This document shows, piece by piece, positions 1 through 5,672 of a stretch of DNA of 5,672 nucleotides. A program made the position numbers and the translations under genes. This DNA comes from Sulfurovum sp. (GTDB lineage Bacteria; Campylobacterota; Campylobacteria; Campylobacterales; Sulfurovaceae), in assembly GCA_030634925.1 (NCBI GenBank), contig DAOVZV010000094.1, positions 1-5,672 on the forward strand. The letters are read 5' to 3'. Under the pieces are notes generated by a model, which was not told the DNA's origin, ran no database searches, and saw nothing but the letters and a program-made list of their open reading frames with translations. Numbering within the stretch: the first letter of the stretch is position 1; each line of letters starts with the position of its first letter.

Positions 1-2280
1 CTCTATACTCTCTTGGCTACTTCTTTGGAAGTCTCTTTTGATATTTTTGCGTAGAGTTGGACCCCAACCTCCTAGAGTTACTTTGATTTTTTGAGTTGAT
101 ATTTTGGTTGAGCTATCTGGCTTGGTCTCTATCTGATAAGTAGGTGCAAATAGTGCTTTTGACTCTTTTTTGACTAGGTTTGGAGTACTCTCTTGCATAT
201 CTTTTCTACCGTCTTTGAGTAGTTTAAGTGCTTCGTGAGACTCTACTGTACCCTCTTCACAAGCAAATCCTGCAATATATCGCACACTACTAGATGATGG
301 AGTCTTGGTATCGATAAATGTCCTAGAGCAGTTCATACTACAAAATAGACATCTAGTACTCTCATCTGTCTTGGATGTGTATGTCATCTGTAACGCTTCT
401 GCCATACCTACAAATGTGGCATATCCTCTATCCAGAACTACATCTTTTGCCTCGATAGCAGCACCATAAGCTCCTGCTTCTCCAGGATGAGGATGTACAT
501 CTACTCTAGCATTTGGTACTTTATTTTTGATATAATCTACTTGTGCTTTCAGGGCTGCTTGATTGTATTGTGTCCCACCTTGAAGTACAAAGTGGTCTCC
601 AAATGCTGCTAGATTTGGAGCTTGAACTACATATTGCCATACATTTTTTGGTAGTACTTTGGCGATACCTGCAAATAGTTCCTCTTTTGTATATCCCTCT
701 TTTTGGAAGTTTACTCTATCTGTATCTAAGAATACTGCACAACCGTAGTTGAACATAGGAGCTTGTTTGGCTTCAAATGCTATGTCTGCATAACTCTCTA
801 TCTCTACACCAAATTGTTTTGCCATACTCTGTAATAGTGTTCCATTACCTGCACTACATTGATTGGATAGTCTAAAGTTCTTCATCATACCATTTTCCAT
901 AAATAGTACTTTGATGTCTTGACCACCTATATCACATATCACATTTATATCATTACCAAATGCCTTTTGAGCAGATTTCATGTGTGCTATGGTCTCGATG
1001 ATATTGGCATCTGCTTTCAATGCACCCTCTAGTACATCAGCAGCGTATCCTGTGACTCCTAGACCTTGAATATCATAAAATCCGTGACTATTGTATGATT
1101 GTATCTTCTCTAGTAGCTCCACAGTATCAACTATTGGATTACCTTTGGATAGTTGATATACTTTGATGAGCAGGTCTCCATTGGAGTCACACAATACAGC
1201 CTTTGAAGATGTAGAACCACCATCAATTCCCAAGAAACAAGGAGTTTTCTCTGTAAGTACTGGAGGGATGAAACTTTTGATAGAGTAATAATCTCTAAAC
1301 TCTTCAAGCTCCTTGGGACTTGATACTAAAGGTGTATCATTGTTATCATTGTCTGATACTCCACCCGTATCTACTAGAGTTTTGAGTTGGATTAGTCCTG
1401 TGAATACTTTGTCATGATTATCTTCACCCTCTCCAAATATAACAGCACCCAATGCTGCATAATATTGAGCATTATCAGGAACTATCACAAGCTCATTTAC
1501 TCTATCTTTGTCATACTCTATATCTCTCTCATCCCATAGTTGGGTAATACGCATACGCCAACACTCTTGCAAAAAAGGAAGATATGTATTTGGACCACCT
1601 AGTAATAATACCTTTGGCATAAGTGTATTTCCACGAGTCAATACAGTGAGGTTTTGCATTACGATAGCATCTGCAAGGGAGTTCATTATCTCATCAGACG
1701 GTACAGATGTCTTGACGAGGTTTACTATATCAGTCTCTGCAAATACTCCACATTTGGCTGCTACATGATGGAGTTTTTTGGTATCAAATTGGAGTTTTTG
1801 AATATCTGAACTCTCCATTCCTACTTTCATCGTACATTTTTCTATAGTTGCACCAGTTCCTGATGCACACTTATCATTCATAGAAGTTAGTACAGATTTT
1901 TTGCCATCTTCACCCTCTTTGAAGTGTATGATTTTGGCATCTTGTCCACCTAATTCTATTACAGCTCTCACATCAGGATGCAAGTGTTCAACTGCCAATA
2001 CAACAGCATTGACCTCTTGCACAAATCTAGCATTGATAGTTGGAGCAATTCTTGTAGCACCAGAGCCTGTGATATAAACTTTTTCTATATTATCATATAT
2101 TTCGGGTTGAGCAGAAGACAACTCTTCTAAAAGAGTCAAAAGTGTTGGTGCTTGTTTGGTATCATGTGGGATATAAGCTTTTGCTATTATCTGAAAATTG
2201 GTATCGCAAACAACGAATTTCACTGTAGTAGAACCAATGTCTATACCTAGTGAATATTTGAAGTGGTGAGGTCTTGTCAT
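1..2280 (-). CDS. Large two-module acyl-CoA dehydratase activase (BadF/BadG/BcrA/BcrD ATPase family), C-terminus beyond window
   Basis: The frame is open for 760 codons from ATG at 2280 to the left edge with no stop, so only the N-terminal part is visible. Two ASKHA-type ATPase modules follow each other. Module 1 (about residues 10-285) has GIDIGSTTVK at 12-21, ELGGQDAKI at 109-117, CASGTGA at 138-144, CGVFAETD at 177-184 and LLGGPNTYLPF at 226-236. Module 2 (about 348-612) has GIDGGSTSSK at 351-360, DIGGQDIKV at 450-458, CSAGNG at 475-480, CAVFLDT at 514-520 and LQGGTQYNQA at 566-575. An Asn/Asp-rich linker (about 305-320) joins them. Cysteines 644, 647, 651 and 674 form a further possible metal site. 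In this family ATP hydrolysis drives electron transfer from a [4Fe-4S] cluster to a partner reductase or dehydratase; long members usually continue into a DUF2229/HgdB-like domain, which I expect off the left edge. The family call is secure; the substrate or partner is unknown. It lies two bases downstream of lgt. Confidence 0.93.
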   Translation of the reverse strand, partial: MTRPHHFKYSLGIDIGSTTVKFVVCDTNFQIIAKAYIPHDTKQAPTLLTLLEELSSAQPEIYDNIEKVYITGSGATRIAPTINARFVQEVNAVVLAVEHLHPDVRAVIELGGQDAKIIHFKEGEDGKKSVLTSMNDKCASGTGATIEKCTMKVGMESSDIQKLQFDTKKLHHVAAKCGVFAETDIVNLVKTSVPSDEIMNSLADAIVMQNLTVLTRGNTLMPKVLLLGGPNTYLPFLQECWRMRITQLWDERDIEYDKDRVNELVIVPDNAQYYAALGAVIFGEGEDNHDKVFTGLIQLKTLVDTGGVSDNDNNDTPLVSSPKELEEFRDYYSIKSFIPPVLTEKTPCFLGIDGGSTSSKAVLCDSNGDLLIKVYQLSKGNPIVDTVELLEKIQSYNSHGFYDIQGLGVTGYAADVLEGALKADANIIETIAHMKSAQKAFGNDINVICDIGGQDIKVLFMENGMMKNFRLSNQCSAGNGTLLQSMAKQFGVEIESYADIAFEAKQAPMFNYGCAVFLDTDRVNFQKEGYTKEELFAGIAKVLPKNVWQYVVQAPNLAAFGDHFVLQGGTQYNQAALKAQVDYIKNKVPNARVDVHPHPGEAGAYGAAIEAKDVVLDRGYATFVGMAEALQMTYTSKTDESTRCLFCSMNCSRTFIDTKTPSSSSVRYIAGFACEEGTVESHEALKLLKDGRKDMQESTPNLVKKESKALFAPTYQIETKPDSSTKISTQKIKVTLGGWGPTLRKNIKRDFQRSSQESIE

Positions 2281-2282
2281 AT

Positions 2283-3089
2283 CTATCTATCCTTGTTTTT
2301 TTGCTTATTTTTTTGTGAGTTTGTAAAAATCCATATTATCCATACTATACCAAATAATATATAAGGTATGCTTAACATCTGTCCTGTGCTAAGTGGTATA
2401 TCCAAGTTATATGCTGATTGCTTTGTCTTTGCGTATTCTATTATAAATCTAGCACTAAAGATAAGTATCAAAAACATAGGAGGAAGTATCTTTGTAGCAA
2501 AAGCAGGAGTTACTTTGCGATATATAACTACAAGTATCAAAAATATAAAAAGATATGCCAACGCTTCATATAGTTGAGCAGGATGTCTAGGGATATTATC
2601 TACTCTTGAAAATATTATACCCCATGGTAAATCAGTCTGAATACCTATTATCTCTGAATTAAAGAAATTACCAATACGAACAAACGCAGCCGTAAGAGTC
2701 CCTACCATAGTCATCCGTGCTAATAGCCAAATATAATCTGTATTATATCTCTTGGAGAATATATAAAGTGATATAAGTATTCCTGCCAATCCTCCATGAC
2801 TAGCCAATCCTCCCCTCCATACTTTCAATATTTCTATGGGATTAGATAGATAAAACTCTGGTTCATAAAAGAAACAATGTCCTAGCCTAGCACCAATTAC
2901 AGCACCTACCATTACATAAATAAGTAGATTATCAAGTACTACAGGGTCTTTTTTTTCTATCTCATATATCTTTGTAAAAATCATCAATCCCAAGAAAAAT
3001 GACCCTACAAAGAGTACTCCATACCAACGCAGTTGCACTCCTCCAAATTCAAATATATTTGGGTCTATACTCCATACAAGATGTTCCAT
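2283..3089 (-). CDS. lgt: Prolipoprotein diacylglyceryl transferase (Lgt)
   Basis: Inner-membrane enzyme that moves the diacylglyceryl group of phosphatidylglycerol onto the lipobox cysteine of prolipoproteins, the first step of lipoprotein maturation. The 268-residue length is typical. Family motifs are present in order: Y23 in RWYGVLF, GGLASHGGLAG at 93-103 with H98, the Lgt signature RIGNFFNSEIIG at 138-149 with R138 and N141, PRHPAQLYEA at 167-176, R214 in SARFIIEYAK, and STGQMLSIP at 234-242. These correspond to the E. coli residues Y26, H103, R143, N146 and R239 needed for activity. Several hydrophobic membrane segments are evident, for example about 25-40, 55-72, 102-112, 178-190, 203-213 and 242-256. 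The tail after 257 is very rich in Lys, Asn and Gln and probably cytoplasmic. The ATG at 3089 is preceded by AAGGGAG with ten bases of spacing. The activase gene follows immediately. Confidence 0.97.
   Translation of the reverse strand: MEHLVWSIDPNIFEFGGVQLRWYGVLFVGSFFLGLMIFTKIYEIEKKDPVVLDNLLIYVMVGAVIGARLGHCFFYEPEFYLSNPIEILKVWRGGLASHGGLAGILISLYIFSKRYNTDYIWLLARMTMVGTLTAAFVRIGNFFNSEIIGIQTDLPWGIIFSRVDNIPRHPAQLYEALAYLFIFLILVVIYRKVTPAFATKILPPMFLILIFSARFIIEYAKTKQSAYNLDIPLSTGQMLSIPYILFGIVWIIWIFTNSQKNKQKNKDR
2290..2294 (-). promoter_or_regulatory. Ribosome binding site of the activase gene
   Basis: On the minus strand AAGGA lies nine bases before the ATG at 2280. It sits inside the last codons of lgt, and the lgt stop codon TAG (2285-2283) is separated from the ATG by only two bases. 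This supports the chosen start and suggests translation is coupled to lgt. Confidence 0.65.
2949..2956 (-). repeat. A8 homopolymer tract in lgt
   Basis: Eight consecutive T on the plus strand give A8 on the coding strand, over codons GAA AAA AAA of the E45-K46-K47 stretch in the first cytoplasmic loop of Lgt. Such a tract can slip, but in AT-rich DNA it is common and lgt is normally essential in Gram-negative bacteria, so regular switching is unlikely. Confidence 0.5.
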
Positions 3090-3099
3090 AACTATAACA

Positions 3100-3106
3100 C
3101 TCCCTT
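3100..3106 (-). promoter_or_regulatory. Ribosome binding site of lgt
   Basis: AAGGGAG on the minus strand, ten bases upstream of the ATG at 3089. It is a strong purine-rich match to the 16S anti-Shine-Dalgarno and fixes the lgt start. Confidence 0.6.
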
Positions 3107-3111
3107 TTTTA

Positions 3112-3122
3112 AGTATTATACT
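3112..3122. repeat. Small inverted repeat over the lgt -10 element
   Basis: AGTAT and ATACT flank a single central T, forming an 11-bp palindrome that overlaps the lgt -10 box. It could be an operator half-site arrangement, but a palindrome this short in AT-rich DNA can easily arise by chance. Confidence 0.2.
3115..3120 (-). promoter_or_regulatory. Putative -10 element of the lgt promoter
   Basis: A perfect TATAAT on the minus strand, preceded by a T-rich stretch (AATTTTAGAG) and with no recognisable -35, as is usual for sigma-70 promoters in Campylobacterota. The predicted start of transcription near 3108 would leave a leader of about 20 bases holding the lgt ribosome binding site. It would serve lgt and the activase gene. 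The assignment rests on sequence match only. Confidence 0.5.
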
Positions 3123-3133
3123 CTAAAATTGGA

Positions 3134-3139
3134 TATAAT
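3134..3139 (+). promoter_or_regulatory. Putative -10 element of the rightward operon promoter
   Basis: A perfect TATAAT on the plus strand 26 bases before the TTG start at 3166, preceded by AAAATTGGA and with no clear -35. The predicted transcription start near 3146 leaves a leader of about 20 bases with the AAGGA ribosome binding site. It would drive the TPR gene, rnhA, rnc and aroC. It lies only 14 bases from the opposing lgt -10, so polymerase binding at the two sites should interfere. Confidence 0.5.
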
Positions 3140-3155
3140 TACCATAAAAGAGAAA

Positions 3156-3160
3156 AAGGA
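3156..3160 (+). promoter_or_regulatory. Ribosome binding site deciding a TTG start
   Basis: AAGGA (within AAAAAGGA) lies five bases before TTG at 3166. The first in-frame ATG is codon 63, well past the membrane segment, so this site is the main argument for the TTG start of the TPR protein. Confidence 0.6.
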
Positions 3161-3165
3161 ATACT

Positions 3166-4209
3166 TTGGAACATATACTACCAGCTTATAAAGACCCACT
3201 ATTTAGTATTATACTCATACTGTTTATAGCCCTTATAATAGCCGTAGTCACTTATGGTTGGGGTCTTCACAAAGAGTACAAAGAGGAGGGAAATTTGCTT
3301 AGGTTTTTGGAAAAATTCGATACATCAGAGTGTTCATTAAACTCATCTGATATGCCATTTGAGCTAAATATGCTAAAGCCACTAACACTATTGGCAAAAG
3401 CATTTGACAATATAGGAGAGTATCACAAATCAATCAATATATATATATATCTCATCAAAAATATCAATCACGACACCAAACAGATAGAACTAATGGAGAG
3501 ATTGGGAAATACATATCTACACGCAGGATTTTTGGAGCGTTCCAAATCCATATACCTAGAGATACTACGCAAAAGACCTAGAAATGCACAAGTACTTTAT
3601 GAGTTGGGAATAGTATATGAGATACTACATGAATACGACAAAGCAAGAGAGACTTTAGAACCTCTTGAAATACTAGGAGAGGATACAAAATCTCTATCTA
3701 GCTTTTGGGACTTTTCAGAGCTTCTAATAGACAAAAAAATATCCACAGAAGAGAAGATAGCCAAACTAACAAATATACTAAAAAACCAACCCAAATTATA
3801 TAGACAAGTGATACAAGCTATGATACCACTAGATAGCCAAAAAGCATGGGATTTGATTGATACAAAACAGATAAAAGAGATTATTGATATATTGTGGTTC
3901 TTACCACCATCACAACTCAATTTAGATATAATCGCAAGAGATAAAAAACTCCAAACACTCTATTTTGCCAAAGGTTATCTCCAAGATATAACCAAAGATA
4001 GTGATATATTTAGTTTGGATTTATTGGCAACTGCTAGAGAAAACGGCTTTGTAAATGGAGATTTGAGTTTCTCTTATTTATGCCAAAAATGTAAACAGAG
4101 TTTTCCTGTGTCGTTTCGACGATGTCCTAGCTGTATGGCTATAAACTCTATCAAAGTGGAGGAAAGTATTGCAAAATCAAACACAAAAAGAGATTACTCT
4201 CTACTCTGA
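3166..4209 (+). CDS. Membrane-anchored TPR protein with C-terminal CxxC/CxxC ribbon, LapB/YciM-like
   Basis: Starts at TTG and encodes 347 residues. A single hydrophobic segment (about 12-30) is followed by a charged stretch (HKEYKEE), which fits an N-terminal anchor with the rest in the cytoplasm. TPR-like helix pairs occupy about 73-101, 108-138 (ERLGNTYLHAGFLERSKSIY) and 142-170 (YELGIVYEILHEYDKARETL); the middle part to about 295 is helical but diverged. The C-terminus has C306-x2-C309 and C320-x2-C323 in the pattern YLCQKCK...RRCPSC, like the rubredoxin-type domain of LapB. In E. coli LapB helps control LpxC proteolysis by FtsH and hence lipopolysaccharide synthesis. The same architecture (anchor, TPRs, ribbon) suggests a related role, but this is inference: E. 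coli LapB is longer (389 residues), and the middle TPRs are weak. The last 41 bases overlap rnhA. A generic TPR scaffold is the alternative. Confidence 0.9.
   Translation: MEHILPAYKDPLFSIILILFIALIIAVVTYGWGLHKEYKEEGNLLRFLEKFDTSECSLNSSDMPFELNMLKPLTLLAKAFDNIGEYHKSINIYIYLIKNINHDTKQIELMERLGNTYLHAGFLERSKSIYLEILRKRPRNAQVLYELGIVYEILHEYDKARETLEPLEILGEDTKSLSSFWDFSELLIDKKISTEEKIAKLTNILKNQPKLYRQVIQAMIPLDSQKAWDLIDTKQIKEIIDILWFLPPSQLNLDIIARDKKLQTLYFAKGYLQDITKDSDIFSLDLLATARENGFVNGDLSFSYLCQKCKQSFPVSFRRCPSCMAINSIKVEESIAKSNTKRDYSLL
3437..3450 (+). repeat. (AT)7 dinucleotide tract inside the TPR gene
   Basis: Seven uninterrupted AT units encode part of the INIYIYLI stretch of the first TPR. Gain or loss of one unit would shift the reading frame. 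Repeats of this length are short compared with proven slippage loci, so phase variation is only a possibility. Confidence 0.6.
4158..4163 (+). promoter_or_regulatory. Ribosome binding site deciding the rnhA TTG start
   Basis: GGAGGA, the strongest Shine-Dalgarno match in the window, ends five bases before TTG at 4169. The site lies inside the preceding gene. No in-frame ATG precedes the catalytic YSDGSS motif, so TTG is the only start that keeps the first beta-strand. Confidence 0.7.
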
Positions 4210-4615
4210 TGGCTCAAGCTTGGGTAACCCAGGTCCGGGAGGATATGGTGGTATATTAGAGTACAAAAATCATATCAAAGAGTTCTCTGGAGCTGAGGAA
4301 TATACTACTAATAACCGTATGGAACTTAGAGGTGTCATAGAAGGTCTAAAACTTCTCAAAGAGCCGTGTATAGTTGAGGTAGTATCAGACAGCTCGTATG
4401 TAGTCAAAGCTATCAATGAATGGCTAAATGGATGGATACGCAAGAAATTTGCAAAAGTCAAAAATGTAGATTTGTGGAAAGAGTATATAAAATATTCATC
4501 ACAACACAGTGTAAAAGCAACTTGGGTAAGAGGACACAACAACCACCCACAAAATGAGAGATGTGACCAATTAGCTAGAGATGAAGCAGAAAAAATAAAA
4601 CTAGGAATAAAATGA
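4169..4615 (+). CDS. rnhA: Ribonuclease HI
   Basis: Cleaves the RNA strand of RNA-DNA hybrids such as R-loops, Okazaki primers and misincorporated ribonucleotide stretches; cytoplasmic. The 148-residue length is close to the 155 of E. coli RNase HI. The complete active site is visible: D14 in YSDGSS, E52 in [10 protein letters not shown]74 in VSDSSYVV, H123 in WVRGHNNHP and D133 in [11 protein letters not shown]. These match E. coli D10, E48, D70, H124 and D134. The basic-protrusion region (about 80-103, with [17 protein letters not shown]) used for hybrid binding is present. It starts at TTG inside the end of the TPR gene (41-base overlap) and its TGA overlaps the rnc start codon, so expression is likely coupled to both neighbours. 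Nothing suggests degeneration. Confidence 0.97.
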   Translation: MQNQTQKEITLYSDGSSLGNPGPGGYGGILEYKNHIKEFSGAEEYTTNNRMELRGVIEGLKLLKEPCIVEVVSDSSYVVKAINEWLNGWIRKKFAKVKNVDLWKEYIKYSSQHSVKATWVRGHNNHPQNERCDQLARDEAEKIKLGIK

Positions 4616-5283
4616 ATGACTATAGCCTATTAGAAAAAAGAATAAATTATATATTTAAAGACAAAGATTTAATCATAGAAGCACTAACTCACAAAAGCTA
4701 CAAAAAACCATACAATAATGAAAGATTGGAATTTCTAGGAGATGCTGTACTTGACTTAATAGTAGGAGAGTATTTATTTAATAAATTCCCAAAATCAAAC
4801 GAGGGAATACTATCTAAAATCCGTGCATCTTTGGTCAATGAGAGTGGATTTACACTCATAGCAAGACGACTAGATTTGGGCTCATATATATACCTATCAT
4901 CAGCAGAAGAGAATAACAATGGAAGAGACAAACCATCTCTACTCTCCAACGCATTTGAATCTATAATAGGTGCTGTATATCTCGATAGTGGATTAGAAGA
5001 TGCCAAAAATATATCTATCAAGCTCATAGAAGAGTGTCATCCCAAAATAGATTTGAACTCACTATCCAAAGATTACAAAACAGCCCTACAAGAACTTACA
5101 CAATCTATATATGGAGTTACACCTATATACACGATGATAGATTCATTTGGTCCAGACCACAAAAAAGAGTTCGTCATAGCCATAGAACTAGACGGCAAAG
5201 TTCTAGCAAAAGCAAATGGCAAAAGCAAAAAAGAGGCTCAACAAAATTCAGCCAAACTAGCACTAAAGGCACTACAGATATGA
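4612..5283 (+). CDS. rnc: Ribonuclease III
   Basis: Double-strand-specific endoribonuclease that processes rRNA precursors and structured mRNAs as a homodimer in the cytoplasm. The 223 residues match the usual length. The endonuclease domain (about 1-145) contains the signature [14 protein letters not shown] at 36-49, with E37, E40 and D44, E64 in [10 protein letters not shown], and E116 in [16 protein letters not shown] (110-125). The position equivalent to E. coli D114 is N113 here, while the equivalent of the essential E117 is kept. The double-stranded-RNA-binding domain runs from [11 protein letters not shown] (154) to the end, with the [18 protein letters not shown] helix at 204-221 carrying the RNA-contacting lysines. 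The ATG overlaps the rnhA TGA as ATGA, with AGGA five bases upstream of the start codon. The stop overlaps the aroC start in the same way. Confidence 0.97.
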   Translation: MNDYSLLEKRINYIFKDKDLIIEALTHKSYKKPYNNERLEFLGDAVLDLIVGEYLFNKFPKSNEGILSKIRASLVNESGFTLIARRLDLGSYIYLSSAEENNNGRDKPSLLSNAFESIIGAVYLDSGLEDAKNISIKLIEECHPKIDLNSLSKDYKTALQELTQSIYGVTPIYTMIDSFGPDHKKEFVIAIELDGKVLAKANGKSKKEAQQNSAKLALKALQI

Positions 5284-5672
5284 ATACTTTTGGCAAAAAA
5301 CTTACACTTACTACATTTGGAGAGTCTCACGGCAAGGCATTGGGCTGTATATTAGATGGTGTACCAGCAGGGTTAAGCATAGATGAGGAGTTTATCCAAA
5401 GTGAACTAGATAGACGCAAACCTGGTAAAAGCAAACTAGAGACTGGACGCAAAGAAGATGATAAATTTGAGATATTATCAGGCGTATTTGAGGGTCTTAG
5501 TACAGGAACACCTATAGCTATGGTGATATTTAATACCAATCAAAAATCCAAAGATTATGACAATGTCAAAGATTTATTTCGTCCAGGACACGCAGACTTC
5601 ACCTATTATCACAAATACGGTATCCGAGACTACAGAGGAGGAGGTAGAAGCTCAGCAAGAGAGACTGCCTCA
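5280..5672 (+). CDS. aroC: Chorismate synthase, N-terminal 131 residues (truncated by window edge)
   Basis: Converts 5-enolpyruvylshikimate-3-phosphate to chorismate, the last common step toward aromatic amino acids, folates and quinones; it needs reduced FMN. The visible part carries the first family signature [18 protein letters not shown] at 14-31 with the catalytic-site H17, the substrate-binding arginines in [19 protein letters not shown] (43-61), and [20 protein letters not shown] at 100-119 with H104. It ends in the glycine/arginine motif [13 protein letters not shown] at 119-131. The frame is intact to the edge, so the gene is simply cut; full proteins are about 350-370 residues. The ATG overlaps the rnc TGA (ATGA), with a weak AAAGG ten bases upstream, implying translational coupling. 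Confidence 0.97.
   Translation, partial: MNTFGKKLTLTTFGESHGKALGCILDGVPAGLSIDEEFIQSELDRRKPGKSKLETGRKEDDKFEILSGVFEGLSTGTPIAMVIFNTNQKSKDYDNVKDLFRPGHADFTYYHKYGIRDYRGGGRSSARETAS

Noticed and set aside
543..752. 69-codon plus-strand open frame
   Set aside because: Antisense to the strongly conserved activase gene; no credible ribosome binding site or domain.
1508..1768. 86-codon plus-strand open frame
   Set aside because: Antisense to the first ATPase module of the activase, whose motifs are intact there; composition does not resemble a real protein.
1..2280. Activase as a DnaK/Hsp70 or sugar kinase
   Set aside because: It shares the ASKHA fold, but the CxxGxG and CxVFxxT/D cysteine motifs in both modules are those of dehydratase activators.
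2288..2330. T-rich runs at the lgt/activase junction as a possible terminator
   Set aside because: The T runs read as A runs (Lys codons) on the transcribed minus strand, there is no GC-rich hairpin, and the next gene starts two bases later.
2368..2577. 69-codon plus-strand open frame inside lgt
   Set aside because: Shadow of the lgt coding strand; no conserved feature.
3597..3920. 107-codon minus-strand open frame opposite the TPR gene
   Set aside because: Ser- and Ile-rich mirror of TPR codons, no start signal upstream.
4270..5027. Minus-strand open frames opposite rnhA (4270-4542) and rnc (4698-5027)
   Set aside because: They lie opposite catalytic motifs of well-recognised enzymes and show no signal of their own.
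5327..5539. 70-codon minus-strand open frame opposite aroC
   Set aside because: Shadow of chorismate synthase codons.

Overview
The window looks like an ordinary chromosomal segment of a low-GC member of the Campylobacterota (formerly Epsilonproteobacteria). The basis is the plus-strand order TPR/zinc-ribbon protein, rnhA, rnc, aroC, which I recall as typical of Campylobacter and Helicobacter relatives. The ATA-, CTA- and AGA-rich codon use and promoters with a clear -10 but no recognisable -35 also fit. The genus cannot be fixed from the sequence alone; a free-living marine or Arcobacter/Sulfurimonas-like organism is a guess.

Layout: two transcription units diverge from a 76-bp intergenic region (3090-3165). 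Leftwards (minus strand) run lgt, the prolipoprotein diacylglyceryl transferase (2283-3089), and, two bases after its stop codon, a very large gene cut by the left edge (1-2280). The latter encodes two consecutive BadF/BadG/BcrA/BcrD-type ATPase modules and a cysteine-rich region. It belongs to the activator family of 2-hydroxyacyl-CoA dehydratase-type and double-cubane iron-sulfur enzymes. Rightwards (plus strand) run a membrane-anchored TPR protein with a C-terminal CxxC/CxxC ribbon that resembles LapB/YciM (3166-4209), rnhA for RNase HI (4169-4615), rnc for RNase III (4612-5283), and aroC for chorismate synthase (5280-5672, cut by the right edge). All three junctions in this rightward unit overlap (41, 4 and 4 bases), so the genes are almost certainly co-transcribed and translationally coupled.

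How the genes work together: the rightward unit combines a probable envelope-homeostasis factor, two RNA-processing nucleases and the last step of the shikimate pathway. This is a conserved neighbourhood rather than one pathway. The leftward unit couples lipoprotein lipidation to an ATP-driven iron-sulfur electron donor, with no obvious biochemical link.

The coding density is essentially complete. I see no tRNA, rRNA, CRISPR, insertion sequence, attachment site or clear terminator. I do not see strong evidence for an undescribed system. The parts most worth a second look are the tandem activator with two full sets of cluster cysteines, the LapB-like protein, and the Asp-to-Asn change at a metal-ligand position in RNase III.
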